Assembly (NCBI GenBank): GCA_947503245.1
Contig: CANNCV010000001.1
Coordinates: 1,859,501 to 1,923,500 of the forward strand
Direction: 5' to 3'
DNA length: 64,000 bases
Origin: an uncultured Sphingomonadaceae bacterium
GTDB taxonomy: Bacteria > Pseudomonadota > Alphaproteobacteria > Sphingomonadales > Sphingomonadaceae
The notes below the pieces were generated by a model. It saw only the letters and a list, made by a program, of their open reading frames with translations. It ran no database searches and was not told the origin of the DNA. Below, piece by piece: positions 17,240 to 28,245 of the stretch. The number at the start of each line of letters is the position of its first letter. Positions within the stretch are counted from its first letter, which is position 1. A program made the translations under genes and the position numbers.

Positions 17240-18063
17240 TGCCATTATTATCTGGTCTTATGCGCGTGATGGAACGCGCCGCTCGTAAAGCGGGAACGCG
17301 CTTGCGCCGTGACTTCGGCGAAGTGGAGCATTTGCAGGTTTCCAAAAAAGGCCCTGCGGACTTTGTTTCAAAAGCTGATATGCGCGCCGAGCGGACATTA
17401 TATGATGAATTACTGGCCGTAAGACCTGATTGGGGTTTTGTTCTGGAAGAGGGCGGCACTATTGAAGGTGACCCTGATAAGCCGCGCTGGATTATTGATC
17501 CGTTGGACGGAACATCCAACTTTCTGCACGGCATTCCCCATTTCGCTATCTCTATCGCTGTGCAACAGCCGAAGCTTGATGGTTCGGGCTGGGGTGAAGT
17601 TACTGCAGGCCTTATCTATCAACCGCTGACAGATGAAAGCTATTGGGCTGAAAAAGGGCAAGGTGCTTGGCTTGGCGACCGTAAATTGCAAGTCTCTGCT
17701 CGCAATCGTCTTGATGAAGCATTGGTTGCCACTGGCATCCCTTTTATGGGCCATGGAGACTTTGCTGAATGGTCGCGTATTTTCGGTGCGATCGGGCCGG
17801 AGGTAGCTGGGATCAGACGCTATGGATCTGCCGCGCTTGATTTGGCTTGGTTGGCTGCTGGCCGCTATGATTGTTTCTGGGAAAGCGGACTAAACAGTTG
17901 GGACGTTGCCGCCGGGATTTTGCTGGTCCGTGAAGCGCGCGGCTTTGTGACGGATTATCGCGGAACGTCCAATGCCATGGAGAAACGGCAGATTTTGGCG
18001 GCTAACGATCAACTTCATTCAAAAGTGCACAAGATCGTAGCTGGAGCTTTGAGAAACGCCTAG
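17239..18063 (+). CDS. suhB: Inositol monophosphatase family protein
   Basis: The 274-residue enzyme belongs to the Mg2+-dependent inositol monophosphatase superfamily. The metal-site motifs are FVLEEGG (about 67-73), IIDPLDGTSNFLHGIPHFAISI (Asp87 region) and the C-terminal NSWDVAAGILLVREARG. SuhB in E. coli also acts in rRNA transcription antitermination; whether this copy does is unknown. The start overlaps the previous stop (TAATG). Confidence 0.9.
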   Translation: MPLLSGLMRVMERAARKAGTRLRRDFGEVEHLQVSKKGPADFVSKADMRAERTLYDELLAVRPDWGFVLEEGGTIEGDPDKPRWIIDPLDGTSNFLHGIPHFAISIAVQQPKLDGSGWGEVTAGLIYQPLTDESYWAEKGQGAWLGDRKLQVSARNRLDEALVATGIPFMGHGDFAEWSRIFGAIGPEVAGIRRYGSAALDLAWLAAGRYDCFWESGLNSWDVAAGILLVREARGFVTDYRGTSNAMEKRQILAANDQLHSKVHKIVAGALRNA

Positions 18064-18072
18064 TTCAACCTT

Positions 18073-18846
18073 TTACAGCCGGGCATCCTGCAAAGATTGA
18101 ACCAGCATATCGTCGCGCACAAGAATAGGGTTGTCCGGCATTATGGCGGCCATGCTGGATAGCCATTGTTTGAGTGGCGGGACTTGGGCCGCAGTCAATT
18201 CCTCTTCCAAGCCAGCCATATAACCGAAAACTATCTGTGGAAAGAGCGAGAGATCAACCAGTCCAGGTGTCTCTTGCTCGCCAAAAAATGGCCCGGCACC
18301 AAGATGTACCAGCATTTCACCAACCAAGCCCATTTGAAACTCTTGCTGGCTAATCGACATATCAAAATTCTTGGCCAGCTCTTTAATGAATGGCGCGTTT
18401 TTCAATATCATAGGCCATTGATGGCGGATATGTTCCGGTAAAGGAGCATGTCCGCTGACCAGTGCCGCCAATCGCCATGCGCGAAAGCGAAAGGCAAGAT
18501 TGTCGGGAGCCGCAATCGCACCGCGAAAAATTCCAGCCATGAAACGATCGCTTACCCAGCTATCAATTTCCATAATTTTCGACCGAGCATCGGAAGAGGG
18601 CGGCAATAGTGGCTTTTCAGGAAAGACCTCATCAAGCCATAGGCCAATAGGTGTTGAGTCTCTTTTCCAGACACCGTCTATCTCCAGCACAGGAACCTGT
18701 GTTCCGCCAAAAGCGGCCAGCTTCTCCTCTGCATTAAACGGGTTGATGCCAACAAAACTGAAATCAAGGCCTTTATATTGCAGAAAAGCGCCTACTTTGC
18801 GAACATATGGGCTGGTGCAATAGCCATATAATTTGATGTCTGGCAT
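18073..18846 (-). CDS. Glutathione S-transferase family protein
   Basis: The 257-residue protein has an N-terminal thioredoxin fold (MPDIKLYGYCTSPYVRKVGAFLQYKGLDF) with a Ser/Pro pair at the active-site turn and the cis-Pro segment GTQVPVLEIDG before RDSTPIGLWLDE. The C-terminal half is helical. The substrate is unknown, and the length is somewhat above the 200-220 residues of classical members. It converges on suhB with a 9-bp gap and is divergent from the nuo operon. Confidence 0.82.
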   Translation of the reverse strand: MPDIKLYGYCTSPYVRKVGAFLQYKGLDFSFVGINPFNAEEKLAAFGGTQVPVLEIDGVWKRDSTPIGLWLDEVFPEKPLLPPSSDARSKIMEIDSWVSDRFMAGIFRGAIAAPDNLAFRFRAWRLAALVSGHAPLPEHIRHQWPMILKNAPFIKELAKNFDMSISQQEFQMGLVGEMLVHLGAGPFFGEQETPGLVDLSLFPQIVFGYMAGLEEELTAAQVPPLKQWLSSMAAIMPDNPILVRDDMLVQSLQDARL

Positions 18847-18985
18847 ATGGGTTTATCCTCTAAATGGCGTGCAAAAGCGTGAAAATATATACTCCAGACA
18901 GGTTGCCGGAGATGATGTCAGATCATGTTAGCCGCATAATGCAAAAAATGCACATAAGCATGCGGGAAAAAAAATAGGCTATCTC

Positions 18986-19014
18986 TTGCAGTGGCGGTTT
19001 AGCTAGCCTAATAG
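18986..19014 (+). promoter_or_regulatory. Promoter of the nuo operon
   Basis: TTGCAG (18986-18991), 17 nt, then TAATAG (19009-19014). The start of transcription would be near 19021. This leaves about 30 nt of leader if nuoA begins at GTG 19051. Confidence 0.6.
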
Positions 19015-19050
19015 CACGATCAACAACTTATGCCGCTCGTGGAGCCTATA

Positions 19051-19425
19051 GTGACCAGTCAAATCGAATATCTTCCTATCCTGCTATTCTTGGGCGTAGC
19101 CTTAGGAATTTCGGTCCTTTTCGTGTTTTTGCCTATGGGCGTTTCACGCCTGACCGGTACCCACAATCCCACGGTCGACAAGCTGACCGAATATGAATGC
19201 GGTTTCCCTGCTTTTGAAGATTCGCGTAGTCAATTTGATGTCCGTTTCTACCTCGTCGCTATTTTGTTCATTATTTTTGATCTTGAGGCGGCTTTTCTCT
19301 TCCCTTGGGCTGTATCGCTTGAGCAAATTGGCTGGGCCGGATGGCTGACCATGATGGTTTTTCTGTTCGAATTGATCATCGGCTTTGCTTATGCTTGGAA
19401 GGTCGGGGCACTGGAATGGGAATGA
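19051..19425 (+). CDS. nuoA: NADH-quinone oxidoreductase subunit A
   Basis: NuoA is a small membrane-arm subunit of proton-pumping complex I. About 124 residues with three membrane helices are seen; [39 protein letters not shown] is the family signature region. The GTG at 19051 is preferred: GGAG stands at 19040-19043, the protein then starts at the usual place before [13 protein letters not shown], and the predicted promoter leaves room for a leader. ATG 19030 would lie only about 9 nt after the predicted transcript start. Confidence 0.92.
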   Translation: MTSQIEYLPILLFLGVALGISVLFVFLPMGVSRLTGTHNPTVDKLTEYECGFPAFEDSRSQFDVRFYLVAILFIIFDLEAAFLFPWAVSLEQIGWAGWLTMMVFLFELIIGFAYAWKVGALEWE

Positions 19426-19468
19426 CACTGACCGTAATCGGCATGTCAGCTTATGTGAGCGCAATATT

Positions 19469-20008
19469 ATGAACAATATCATTCAACCACCTGCCGCCGA
19501 TATCACACCGCCAGATGCAGATTTTTATAAAGATCTATCATCAGAGGTGAATGATAAGGGCTTTTTGGTCACTTCGACGGAAGATCTGTTTCAATGGGCG
19601 CGCACTGGTTCGCTTTGGTGGATGACCTTTGGTCTGGCCTGCTGCGCTGTTGAGATGATCCATGTGAACATGCCGCGCTATGATATGGAGCGTTTTGGCG
19701 CCGCGCCGCGCGCCTCACCGCGCCAGTCAGATGTTATGATTGTGGCTGGCACCTTGTGCAACAAAATGGCTCCAGCTATGCGCCGCGTCTATGACCAGAT
19801 GTCGGACCCGAAATATGTAATTTCTATGGGCTCATGTGCCAATGGTGGCGGCTATTACCATTATAGCTATTCCGTCGTGCGCGGCTGTGATCGCATCGTA
19901 CCGGTTGATATTTACGTGCCCGGTTGCCCGCCAACCGCAGAAGCGCTGCTTTACGGTGTGATGCAGTTGCAACGCAAAATACGCCGTGTCGGCACGCTGG
20001 ATCGTTAA
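19469..20008 (+). CDS. nuoB: NADH-quinone oxidoreductase subunit B
   Basis: NuoB carries the terminal [4Fe-4S] cluster N2 that hands electrons to quinone. The 179-residue protein has [10 protein letters not shown], the [17 protein letters not shown] segment, [21 protein letters not shown] and [14 protein letters not shown], giving the CC...C...C ligand set. ATG 19469 is the family start; a longer in-frame extension back into nuoA is not conserved. Confidence 0.97.
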   Translation: MNNIIQPPAADITPPDADFYKDLSSEVNDKGFLVTSTEDLFQWARTGSLWWMTFGLACCAVEMIHVNMPRYDMERFGAAPRASPRQSDVMIVAGTLCNKMAPAMRRVYDQMSDPKYVISMGSCANGGGYYHYSYSVVRGCDRIVPVDIYVPGCPPTAEALLYGVMQLQRKIRRVGTLDR

Positions 20009-20028
20009 GGGGCGATTGAGGACAAAAT

Positions 20029-20694
20029 ATGGGTCATAAAGCACCAGCTATTGCCGATCGTCCAAATGCCGCGCAGGATATTGCTGCGCGATTGGGTAAG
20101 GATCTGCTAGAAACCATCGACGCGTTTGATGAATTGGCTTTTGTAGTCCAGCGTGACGCTATTGCCGATGTCTTGCAAATATTGCGCGATGAATTTGACT
20201 ATCAGCAATTGGTGGAAATTGCTGGTGTTGACTATCCAGAGCGCGCCGAGCGTTTTGATGTTTGCTATCATCTGCTCAGCCTGACTGCCAATCACCGCAT
20301 CCGCGTCAAAATCAGCACAGATGAAGATACACCAGTGCCAAGCGTTACGCATATTTGGCCCGTGGCTGGCTGGTTGGAGCGTGAAGTCTTTGACATGTTT
20401 GGTGTGATTTTTGACGGCAACACTGATTTGCGCCGGATTTTGACCGATTATGGCTTTAAGGGGCATCCGTTCCGTAAGGATTTCCCGCTTAGCGGCCATG
20501 TTGAAATGCGCTATTCCGAGGAAGCGAAGCGCGTTGTTTATGAGCCGGTGCAACTGGCGCAAGATTTCCGCAACTTTGATTTTATGTCGCCATGGGAAGG
20601 CGCAGATTATGTGCTGCCCGGTGATGAAAAGGTTGCCGGTGAAAAAGTTAATGGTGAAAAGTCCGATAATGGCAAAAGCGGGGGAGGCAAATAA
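20029..20694 (+). CDS. nuoC: NADH-quinone oxidoreductase subunit C
   Basis: NuoC is a peripheral-arm subunit (30-kDa type) next to NuoD. The 221-residue protein has [23 protein letters not shown] and the signature [47 protein letters not shown]. The tail after residue 200 is Gly/Lys-rich and low in complexity ([18 protein letters not shown]), which is unusual but at the C-terminus. It overlaps nuoD by 1 bp. Confidence 0.96.
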   Translation: MGHKAPAIADRPNAAQDIAARLGKDLLETIDAFDELAFVVQRDAIADVLQILRDEFDYQQLVEIAGVDYPERAERFDVCYHLLSLTANHRIRVKISTDEDTPVPSVTHIWPVAGWLEREVFDMFGVIFDGNTDLRRILTDYGFKGHPFRKDFPLSGHVEMRYSEEAKRVVYEPVQLAQDFRNFDFMSPWEGADYVLPGDEKVAGEKVNGEKSDNGKSGGGK

Positions 20695-21926
20695 TGGCTG
20701 AACTGCTGGATGAAATGGAAGGCCGTGCTGACGGCGCTGATCCAACCCAGGGTGATCTGGATATCCAGAACTACACCATTAACTTTGGCCCACAGCACCC
20801 CGCTGCGCATGGCGTTTTGCGCATGGTTATGGAGCTGGATGGCGAGATTATTGAGCGGGTTGACCCGCATGTCGGCCTTTTGCACCGCGGCACGGAAAAG
20901 CTGATAGAGCATAAGACCTATTTGCAGGCTTTGCCCTATTTTGATCGCTTGGATTATTGCTCGCCATTGGCGCAGGAATATAGCTATGTGCTGGCGATTG
21001 AAAAACTGCTCGATCTAGAGGTGCCAGAGCGAGCGCAATATCTGCGCGTCCTGTTTGCTGAGCTGACCCGTATCTGTAACCATATGCTCAACATTGGTGC
21101 GCATGTTATGGATGTGGGCGCGATGACACCGAATATCTGGGTGTTTGAAATTCGTGAGCAATGCCTGGAGTTTTTTGAGCGGGCCAGCGGTGCGCGGATG
21201 CACTCGGCATGGTTCCGTCCCGGCGGTGTCCATCAGGACGTGCCGCTCAAATTGCTGACCGATATTGCTGACTTCCTCGATACTTTCCCCAAATTGTTTG
21301 AAGACGCGATGAGCCTTGTGGTTGATAACCGCATTTTCAAACAGCGTAATGTCGATATCGCCACGGTTAGTAAAGATGACGCGATCAAATGGGGCTTTTC
21401 TGGCCCGATGATCCGCGGTTCCGGCATCGCCTGGGATCTGCGTAAGTCACAGCCTTATGATGTGTATGACCGGATGGATTTTGAAATCCCTGTTGGCACG
21501 CGCGGTGATTGCTATGATCGTTTCATGGTGCGGGTAGAGGAGGTGCGTCAATCCGCGCGCATTATGCGTCAATGCCTGCAGCAAATGCCGGAAGGCCCCA
21601 TTGCATCAACCGACCGCAAAATTGTTCCGCCCAAACGCGGCGAAATGAAGCAGTCCATGGAAGCCCTGATCCATCACTTCAAGCTGTATACCGAAGGCTT
21701 TCACGTGCCCGCTGGCGAAGTTTATGTCGCCACCGAAAGCCCCAAAGGCGAATTTGGTGTCTTTCTGGTAAGCGATGGCAGCAACAAACCCTATCGCTGC
21801 AAAATCCGTCCAACCGCTTTCAGCCATCTGCAAGCCATGGATTTCATGTGCAAAGGCCATATGCTCCCTGATGCCACTGCGATCTTGGGCGCGATTGATG
21901 TCGTGTTTGGGGAGTGCGACCGGTGA
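20694..21926 (+). CDS. nuoD: NADH-quinone oxidoreductase subunit D
   Basis: NuoD (49-kDa type) forms the quinone-binding pocket with NuoB. Its 410 residues show [14 protein letters not shown] near the N-terminus, [25 protein letters not shown], and the C-terminal [16 protein letters not shown] typical of the family. The stop codon overlaps a GTG that opens the next, non-canonical gene rather than nuoE. Confidence 0.97.
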   Translation: MAELLDEMEGRADGADPTQGDLDIQNYTINFGPQHPAAHGVLRMVMELDGEIIERVDPHVGLLHRGTEKLIEHKTYLQALPYFDRLDYCSPLAQEYSYVLAIEKLLDLEVPERAQYLRVLFAELTRICNHMLNIGAHVMDVGAMTPNIWVFEIREQCLEFFERASGARMHSAWFRPGGVHQDVPLKLLTDIADFLDTFPKLFEDAMSLVVDNRIFKQRNVDIATVSKDDAIKWGFSGPMIRGSGIAWDLRKSQPYDVYDRMDFEIPVGTRGDCYDRFMVRVEEVRQSARIMRQCLQQMPEGPIASTDRKIVPPKRGEMKQSMEALIHHFKLYTEGFHVPAGEVYVATESPKGEFGVFLVSDGSNKPYRCKIRPTAFSHLQAMDFMCKGHMLPDATAILGAIDVVFGECDR

Positions 21927-22480
21927 TTAAAAGACGCGACCTCATGAAATTGGGAACTGTGAGCGCGGGAGTCTGCCTCACCTCTATGGCCTCAGCTTGT
22001 TCTTTTGTGGAATATACTGACGATGAATGGGGTGCGAAGCTTATTAAATTTTTTAAATCTGGGAATGCAACAGATATTGAAGGGTTGCTTGCTAAGGGAT
22101 GCCATCTAGTTGCTTTTGAAGACTGCTTTATAGAAGAAGGTGATAGCCCCTTATATTATAAGGATAGAGAAGATGTAACTTCTGCCTTACAATCATTTCG
22201 TAGATATTTGGTGGAAAGCTATTCATACGGAAGAATATTTATCGATGCTAAAATTATTGGCAATAAACAAGACGGGCGTTTGAACAAAATCGAACTTATA
22301 TTTGCGGAACCAGAATATACTGAGACTAGCTGCGGACCAACTAGATCAGAGATTAGATATGATTTATTTTATCAGGCTGATTCGTATGAATATAATAGTA
22401 TTCAAGACTCTGTTAAGCGGGCGATAATGAAGTTATCTATCATGCCAAAACTTTATGAAGAGAGAGCTGGTGATGTCTGA
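21923..22480 (+). CDS. Tat-exported protein of unknown function inside the nuo operon
   Basis: The product is about 185 residues from a GTG at 21923 that overlaps the nuoD stop by 4 bp; a GTG at 21914 is also possible. The N-terminus KRRDLMKLG is a twin-arginine motif, followed by a hydrophobic stretch and ASAC, a possible lipoprotein cysteine. The mature part ([25 protein letters not shown] ... [21 protein letters not shown]) resembles small NTF2/SnoaL-like folds in pattern only. The gene is clearly more AT-rich than nuoD and nuoE, with codons such as ata, aaa and tta, suggesting later arrival. Function is unknown. Confidence 0.75.
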   Translation: MIKRRDLMKLGTVSAGVCLTSMASACSFVEYTDDEWGAKLIKFFKSGNATDIEGLLAKGCHLVAFEDCFIEEGDSPLYYKDREDVTSALQSFRRYLVESYSYGRIFIDAKIIGNKQDGRLNKIELIFAEPEYTETSCGPTRSEIRYDLFYQADSYEYNSIQDSVKRAIMKLSIMPKLYEERAGDV

Positions 22481-22706
22481 TAATGAATATTATAAGTATG
22501 TTGGCATGATTGGAATTGCGTGTCTTGCCACTTTTGGTCCCCTGCTTTTGACTGGTCCCCTGCTTTTGACTGGTCCCCTGCTTTTGACTGGTTCAGCTTT
22601 TACAGATGTTATCTTGACTGTCGGTCTGACCGTAGGTGTCTGCAATTTGTCGCTCTTAGCTTATGTATTTGGGACCCGAAGCGACCGCATTGAGAGCAAA
22701 TTATAA
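22473..22706 (+). CDS. Small two-helix membrane protein with internal tandem repeat
   Basis: The 77-residue product ([21 protein letters not shown] ...) has two hydrophobic segments, about residues 11-40 and 45-66, and a charged C-terminus. The first segment includes GPLLLT three times in a row from a perfect 18-bp DNA repeat. ATG 22473 is preferred over 22455 and gives an 8-bp overlap with the previous gene; the stop overlaps nuoE by 1 bp. Composition is AT-rich like its partner. It is unrecognised and may work with the preceding exported protein. Confidence 0.62.
   Translation: MSDNEYYKYVGMIGIACLATFGPLLLTGPLLLTGPLLLTGSAFTDVILTVGLTVGVCNLSLLAYVFGTRSDRIESKL
22536..22589 (+). repeat. Three perfect 18-bp tandem repeats
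   Basis: The unit GGTCCCCTGCTTTTGACT occurs three times without mismatch at 22536, 22554 and 22572. It encodes Gly-Pro-Leu-Leu-Leu-Thr in frame, so copy number can change without breaking the gene. Exact identity suggests recent slippage expansion. Confidence 0.95.
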
Positions 22707-23374
22707 TGGCTGATACCCCCAACACACCTGATGAAGCAGAAATGCGCGCCCGCTGGGGTGGTTTTGCTTTTACTGCGGTCAACGCAAAGCAAGCGAAGAA
22801 AGTTATTGCGCGCTATCCTGAAGGGCGTCAACGCTCGGCAGTGATGCCGTTGCTTGATCTGGCGCAGCGTCAGGTTGGCGAAGAAACGCAGACACAGGGC
22901 TGGCTGCCCGTGCCCGTGATCGAATATGTGGCTGAAATGCTCGATATGCCGTTCATGCGTGCTTATGAAGTGGCGACTTTCTACACCATGTATAATCTCG
23001 CGCCCGTTGGCCGCTATCATGTGCAGGTCTGCGGTACTACACCCTGTATGCTGCGCGGCAGCGATGATGTTATGGCGGCGTGCAAGAATAAGGGCATGGT
23101 TAAGGGCAAGACAACGCCCGATGGCATGTTTACCCTGACGGAGGTTGAGTGCATGGGCAATTGCGCAACCGCGCCAATGTTCCAGATCAATGACGACAAT
23201 TATGAAGACCTGACCTATGATAGTGCCAGCGCCATTTTGGAAGCGCTTGCCAAGGGTGAGCAGCCAAAACCGGGAAGCCAGATCGCTGGCCGGCAATCGA
23301 GCGAGCCAGAAGGCGGGCCAACTGTCCTAAAAGCCATGGTGGATGCCAATCATGATTACCGGAAGGAATATTAA
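22706..23374 (+). CDS. nuoE: NADH-quinone oxidoreductase subunit E
   Basis: NuoE (24-kDa type) holds a [2Fe-2S] cluster in the NADH-oxidising module. The 222-residue protein has [50 protein letters not shown] and [21 protein letters not shown], which supply the four cysteine ligands. A C-terminal extension with [13 protein letters not shown] is common in alphaproteobacteria. It overlaps nuoF by 1 bp. Confidence 0.96.
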   Translation: MADTPNTPDEAEMRARWGGFAFTAVNAKQAKKVIARYPEGRQRSAVMPLLDLAQRQVGEETQTQGWLPVPVIEYVAEMLDMPFMRAYEVATFYTMYNLAPVGRYHVQVCGTTPCMLRGSDDVMAACKNKGMVKGKTTPDGMFTLTEVECMGNCATAPMFQINDDNYEDLTYDSASAILEALAKGEQPKPGSQIAGRQSSEPEGGPTVLKAMVDANHDYRKEY

Positions 23375-24708
23375 TGTCTTTTGATTTCCTTAGCGATAAA
23401 GATCGTATCTTTACCAATGTTTATGGCTTTCAGGATTGGGGCCTAAAAGCCGCTAAAAAGCGTGGTGATTGGGACAAGACAAAGGATCTGATCGCGCGCG
23501 GCAATGATGCCATTATCGAAGAGATGAAAGCCTCTGGCTTGCGCGGTCGTGGCGGCGCTGGTTTCCCCACTGGCCTGAAATGGTCATTCATGCCGAAAGA
23601 GGCCCCTAAGGACAAAAATGGCAATCCGCGCCCTAGCTTTCTGGTCATTAATGCCGATGAGTCGGAGCCGGGCAGCTGCAAAGATCGTGAAATTCTGCGT
23701 CATGATCCGCATAAATTGATTGAGGGCGCTTTGGTGGCGGGTTTCGCGATGCGCGCGCGGGCGGCCTATATCTATATTCGCGGTGAATATATCCGTGAGG
23801 CAGAGACGATGTTTGCCGCTGTTGAAGAGGCGTATGCTGCTGGTCTGCTGGGCAAAAATGCTGCGAAATCGGGTTATGACTTTGATGTTTTTGTCCATCG
23901 CGGTGCGGGCGCATATATTTGCGGTGAAGAAACCGCTATGATTGAAAGTCTGGAAGGCAAGAAAGGTCAACCGCGCCTGAAGCCGCCATTCCCTGCTGGT
24001 GCAGGTCTTTATGGTTGCCCGACCACAGTTAATAATGTGGAGAGTATCGCCGTTGTGCCAACCATATTGCGGCGCGGTGCTGCTTGGTTCTCCAGCTTTG
24101 GTCGTGAAAATAACAAAGGCACAAAACTGTTCCAGATTTCCGGCCATGTTGAGAAACCTTGCGTGGTTGAAGAAGCGATGAGCATTCCTTTTCGCGATTT
24201 GATTGAGAAGCATTGCGGCGGCATCACCGGCGGATGGGACAATTTGCTAGCGGTTATTCCCGGCGGTTCTTCGGTACCCTTGGTGCCAGCATCGCAGATC
24301 ATGGATGCGCCAATGGACTTTGATGGCTTGAAAGAGCTTGGCTCTGGCCTAGGCACAGCGGCGGTCATCGTAATGGATAAATCCACCGATATTATTCAAG
24401 CGATCAGCCGTATCAGCTATTTCTACAAGCATGAAAGTTGCGGCCAATGTACGCCATGCCGTGAGGGCACGGGTTGGATGTGGCGCGTGATGGAAAAAAT
24501 GCGCCAAGGCACAGCCGATATTGAAGATATTGACACCTTATATGAAGTCACCAAGCAGGTAGAGGGCCATACAATCTGTGCACTGGGTGATGCTGCGGCT
24601 TGGCCGATCCAAGGGCTGATCCGCCATTTCCGCCCGGAAATGGAAGCCCGCATTCGTGAGCAAAGCGGTGAACCCCAAGCCACCGCAATGATGGAGGCGG
24701 CGGAATAA
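23374..24708 (+). CDS. nuoF: NADH-quinone oxidoreductase subunit F
   Basis: NuoF (51-kDa type) binds NADH, FMN and a [4Fe-4S] cluster. The 444-residue protein has [16 protein letters not shown] (NADH site), [33 protein letters not shown] (FMN site) and the cluster motif [15 protein letters not shown] near residues 350-365. The start and stop overlap nuoE and nuoG by 1 bp each. Confidence 0.97.
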   Translation: MSFDFLSDKDRIFTNVYGFQDWGLKAAKKRGDWDKTKDLIARGNDAIIEEMKASGLRGRGGAGFPTGLKWSFMPKEAPKDKNGNPRPSFLVINADESEPGSCKDREILRHDPHKLIEGALVAGFAMRARAAYIYIRGEYIREAETMFAAVEEAYAAGLLGKNAAKSGYDFDVFVHRGAGAYICGEETAMIESLEGKKGQPRLKPPFPAGAGLYGCPTTVNNVESIAVVPTILRRGAAWFSSFGRENNKGTKLFQISGHVEKPCVVEEAMSIPFRDLIEKHCGGITGGWDNLLAVIPGGSSVPLVPASQIMDAPMDFDGLKELGSGLGTAAVIVMDKSTDIIQAISRISYFYKHESCGQCTPCREGTGWMWRVMEKMRQGTADIEDIDTLYEVTKQVEGHTICALGDAAAWPIQGLIRHFRPEMEARIREQSGEPQATAMMEAAE

Positions 24709-26720
24709 TGCCTAAACTTACCGTAGATGGTGTGGAGCTTGAAGTTCCTCAAGGCGCGACTGTGCTGCAAGCAGCCGAGCTTGCGGGCAAGGAAATCCCG
24801 CGTTTTTGTTATCATGAGCGTTTGAGCATCGCCGGCAATTGCCGCATGTGTCTGGTCGAGGTTAAGCCCGGACCGCCCAAGCCGCAAGCAAGCTGCGCGC
24901 TACCCGCTGCCGAAGGGCAGGAGATCACCACCAACAGCGCGATGGTGAAAAAAGCGCGCGAAGGCGTGATGGAATTTCTGCTTATCAATCACCCGCTTGA
25001 TTGCCCAATTTGCGATCAAGGCGGCGAGTGTGATTTGCAAGACCAAGCCATGGCCTATGGTCGCGGTGGCACGCGTTATGAGGAGAATAAGCGCGCCGTA
25101 ACCGAAAAATATATGGGGCCGATCGTTAAGACGATTATGACACGCTGTATTCATTGCACGCGCTGTGTGCGCTTTGCCGAAGAAGTGGCGGGCGTTGAAG
25201 ATATTGGCGCGATTGGGCGCGGCGAGGGGATGCAGATTACCAGCTATTTGGAAGGCGCTGTACAAAGCGAACTTTCCGGCAATGTGGTGGACCTTTGCCC
25301 TGTTGGTGCCCTGACCAGCAAACCCTATGCATTTGAAGCACGGCCATGGGAATTGAAGAAAACCATGGGTATTGATGTGATGGATGCTGTTGGCACCAAT
25401 ATCCGTTTTGATGCGCGTGGACGCGAAGTTTTTCGCGTATTGCCGCGCATTAATGATGATGTGAATGAGGAATGGGCAAGCGACAAGACACGCTATGCCG
25501 TCGATGGCTTGCTGCGTCGCCGTTTAGATAAACCTTATATCCGTAAAAGTGGAAAGCTGGTGGAAGCAAGCTGGGACGAGGCATTTAAAGCCATCGCCAA
25601 GCAAGCCAAAACCGCAGGTGATAAAGTGGCGGCGATTGCGGGTGATCTGGTCGATTGCGAAACCATGTTTGCTGCACGTGAATTACTGAGTAAAATGGGA
25701 TCATCTTTGTTGGAAGGCCGTCAGACCGGGTTGGCTTATGACGTAACCAATGTTGCCGCGGTGAATTTCAACAGCGGGTTTAATGGCATAGAAAATGCCG
25801 ATGTCATTCTGCTTATTGGCAGCAATGTTCGCTGGGAAGCACCTTTGGTGAACACGCGCATCAGAAAAGCCATTAAAAATGGCGCGAAAGTTTTCGCTAT
25901 CGGGCCCGAAACTGACCTGACATATAAGGTTGAGTGGCTGGGCGATGATGCAAAAATCCTCAAACGCTTGCCGAAAAAACTGTCTGATGCGCTGAAAGAT
26001 GCAGAACGTCCTGCTGTCATAGTTGGTGGCGGCGCGCTGGCTGTTGAAGGCGTGCATGGCGCTGCGCTTAAACTGGCGGATAAGTTCAATATGGTGCGGG
26101 ATGATTGGAACGGCTTCAATGTTCTGCACTTCTCTGCAGCACGCATGGGCGGCTTAATGCTCGGCTATGCGCAGTCAGGCGGCATGGCGGATGTGGTCGC
26201 GGCCAAACCGAAATTGGCATTCTTCTTGGGCGCGGATGAGGTTGATTTCGGCCAGTTTGAAGATTGTTATAAAGTCTTTATCGGCCATCATGGTGATAAG
26301 GGTGCGCATGCAGCTGATGTGATTTTGCCAGCAGCGGCCTATCCTGAAAAGAATGGCACTTATGTCAATCTTGAAGGGCGGGTGCAATTTTCTGACAAAG
26401 CTGTTTTCGCCCCCGGCGATGCGCGTGAGGATTGGTCAATATTGCGCGCGCTTTCTGATGTGCTGGGTCATACTTTGCCATTTGACAGTTTTGCGCAATG
26501 CCGGGCTGCAATGGTGGCCGCTGTGCCGCAATTGGCAGAAGAGGGCGTTGTCAGCTTTGACTGGTCACCGCCAAAACTGTCTGACAAGCCGGAAGGCACT
26601 TTGGCCTATCCGATCAAAGATTTCTATCTGACCAATGCAATTGCACGGGCGAGCCAGACAATGCAGCGTTGTTCTGCTGAATTGCTCCACGCCGACGATA
26701 TGCTGGAGGCCGCGGAATGA
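24708..26720 (+). CDS. nuoG: NADH-quinone oxidoreductase subunit G
   Basis: NuoG (75-kDa type) carries several Fe-S clusters in the peripheral arm. It has 670 residues. The N-terminal ferredoxin domain has [21 protein letters not shown], then [21 protein letters not shown], then [18 protein letters not shown] and [16 protein letters not shown]. The remaining two-thirds is a molybdopterin-oxidoreductase-like domain that no longer binds cofactor in this family. It overlaps nuoH by 4 bp. Confidence 0.97.
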   Translation: MPKLTVDGVELEVPQGATVLQAAELAGKEIPRFCYHERLSIAGNCRMCLVEVKPGPPKPQASCALPAAEGQEITTNSAMVKKAREGVMEFLLINHPLDCPICDQGGECDLQDQAMAYGRGGTRYEENKRAVTEKYMGPIVKTIMTRCIHCTRCVRFAEEVAGVEDIGAIGRGEGMQITSYLEGAVQSELSGNVVDLCPVGALTSKPYAFEARPWELKKTMGIDVMDAVGTNIRFDARGREVFRVLPRINDDVNEEWASDKTRYAVDGLLRRRLDKPYIRKSGKLVEASWDEAFKAIAKQAKTAGDKVAAIAGDLVDCETMFAARELLSKMGSSLLEGRQTGLAYDVTNVAAVNFNSGFNGIENADVILLIGSNVRWEAPLVNTRIRKAIKNGAKVFAIGPETDLTYKVEWLGDDAKILKRLPKKLSDALKDAERPAVIVGGGALAVEGVHGAALKLADKFNMVRDDWNGFNVLHFSAARMGGLMLGYAQSGGMADVVAAKPKLAFFLGADEVDFGQFEDCYKVFIGHHGDKGAHAADVILPAAAYPEKNGTYVNLEGRVQFSDKAVFAPGDAREDWSILRALSDVLGHTLPFDSFAQCRAAMVAAVPQLAEEGVVSFDWSPPKLSDKPEGTLAYPIKDFYLTNAIARASQTMQRCSAELLHADDMLEAAE

Positions 26721-27763
26721 CCGAATTTTTCCAATCTCTGGGCATGTCATATGAATGGGCATGGTTTGTCGCCACATTGGCGGGGATATTGCTGATTGCA
26801 CTGCCGGTGATGCTGGCGGTGGCGTATATCATCTATTTTGACCGTAAAGTCATTGCCGCTATCTCGCTGCGGCGCGGGCCCAATGTGGTGGGGCCATTTG
26901 GCCTGTTGCAGAGCTTTGCTGATGGATTGAAAGTATTCCTGCAAGAAACGATCATTCCATCCGGTGCGAACAAAGGCCTGTTCCTGCTTGCGCCGATTAT
27001 TACCTTTACCGTTGCGCTTCTCGCTTGGGCCGTCATCCCCTTTGGTGCAGAGGCTGTGCTGGCGAATATCAATGTCGGCTTGCTCTATGTTTTGGCGATT
27101 AGTTCGCTGGGCGTTTATGGCGTGGTGATTGCGGGCTGGGCGTCCAACTCCAAATACCCTTTCTTCTCCGCTATGCGTGCGGCTGCACAGATGATCAGCT
27201 ATGAAGTATCCATCGGTTTTGTGCTGGTCTGTGTGGTTATCTATGCGGGCACATTCAATCTGAACGGCATTATTGAAGCGCAGCGCGGACATGGTTTTGG
27301 TTTCGTCAACGCTTATGGCTTTAACCTTTTGCTCTTCCCGATGTGGGTGGTGTTCTTTATCTCTTCATTGGCGGAAACGGCGCGTGCGCCCTTCGACTTG
27401 ACTGAGGCAGAAAGTGAGCTGGTTGCAGGGTATCAGACAGAATATAGCTCAATGAGTTTCGCGCTGTTCTGGCTGGGTGAATATGCCAATATCTTGCTAA
27501 TGTGTGCGCTCAACGCAATTTTGTTCTGGGGTGGTTGGTTGCCACCATTTGAGTGGGAACCGCTATATATGGTCCCTGGTATCATCTGGCTGTTCCTGAA
27601 AATGTTCCTGACCTTCTTCCTCTTTTCTTGGATTTGGGCGACTGTGCCGCGCTACCGTTATGACCAGCTGATGCGTTTGGGATGGAAAATATTCCTGCCG
27701 CTGTCGCTTCTGTTTGTCGTGATGGTGAGTGGCTGGATTATGTACACAAGGGTTGGACTATGA
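26717..27763 (+). CDS. nuoH: NADH-quinone oxidoreductase subunit H
   Basis: NuoH (ND1) joins the peripheral and membrane arms near the quinone site. The 348-residue protein has about eight membrane helices and the signatures [44 protein letters not shown] and [25 protein letters not shown]. Its stop overlaps by 4 bp an extra gene that separates it from nuoI. Confidence 0.97.
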   Translation: MTEFFQSLGMSYEWAWFVATLAGILLIALPVMLAVAYIIYFDRKVIAAISLRRGPNVVGPFGLLQSFADGLKVFLQETIIPSGANKGLFLLAPIITFTVALLAWAVIPFGAEAVLANINVGLLYVLAISSLGVYGVVIAGWASNSKYPFFSAMRAAAQMISYEVSIGFVLVCVVIYAGTFNLNGIIEAQRGHGFGFVNAYGFNLLLFPMWVVFFISSLAETARAPFDLTEAESELVAGYQTEYSSMSFALFWLGEYANILLMCALNAILFWGGWLPPFEWEPLYMVPGIIWLFLKMFLTFFLFSWIWATVPRYRYDQLMRLGWKIFLPLSLLFVVMVSGWIMYTRVGL

Positions 27764-28245
27764 GATTTTCTATAGGCTGCGCGGCTGCGGCACTTCTGAT
27801 TTCTGGCCAAGCACAGGCGGCTATCAAAGGCGGTTATGACTGCGCAGCAGATGCGCCATATGCTGTAAACGTTGACGGTGATAAAGTATCTGGTTCAAAA
27901 ATAGAATTTGGAGATGGCTTCCCTAAAGATGCTTGGCAGTTTGATCTGAGCGTCGATGCCGAAAATGCCAAGATCAACTGGCCAAATAGCCCCATTCAGG
28001 TTTCTGGCGAAGGCCCAATCATTCCAACCAGTGAGCAATCATTTTTTACCTTCAGCCTTTCTGGCGGCCCGTGCTTGTTTACTGAAGGAAATTGCGGTGC
28101 GATGATTGACTTTGTAGAGCAGCCCGACGGTGGTTTGTTGTTCTCGATCAGGCCATCTGCAATTACCCGCTTTCCTGATGATCGTAGAGAGCCACTGCCC
28201 ATTTTGATCAACGGAAGCTGTAGCAAAGAGGCAGATGCCGAATGA
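27760..28245 (+). CDS. Exported protein of unknown function between nuoH and nuoI
   Basis: The 161-residue protein starts at an ATG overlapping the nuoH stop (ATGA). It has a signal peptide ([16 protein letters not shown], cleavage near AQA). The mature part has four or five cysteines ([30 protein letters not shown]) suited to disulphides, and mostly beta-type sequence. It overlaps nuoI by 4 bp, so it is coupled on both sides to complex I genes. Not recognised; a periplasmic location is inferred. Confidence 0.75.
   Translation: MRFSIGCAAAALLISGQAQAAIKGGYDCAADAPYAVNVDGDKVSGSKIEFGDGFPKDAWQFDLSVDAENAKINWPNSPIQVSGEGPIIPTSEQSFFTFSLSGGPCLFTEGNCGAMIDFVEQPDGGLLFSIRPSAITRFPDDRREPLPILINGSCSKEADAE

Noticed and set aside
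22536-22589. Possible CRISPR-like direct repeats
   Set aside because: The three 18-bp units are contiguous with no spacers and lie in frame within a gene.
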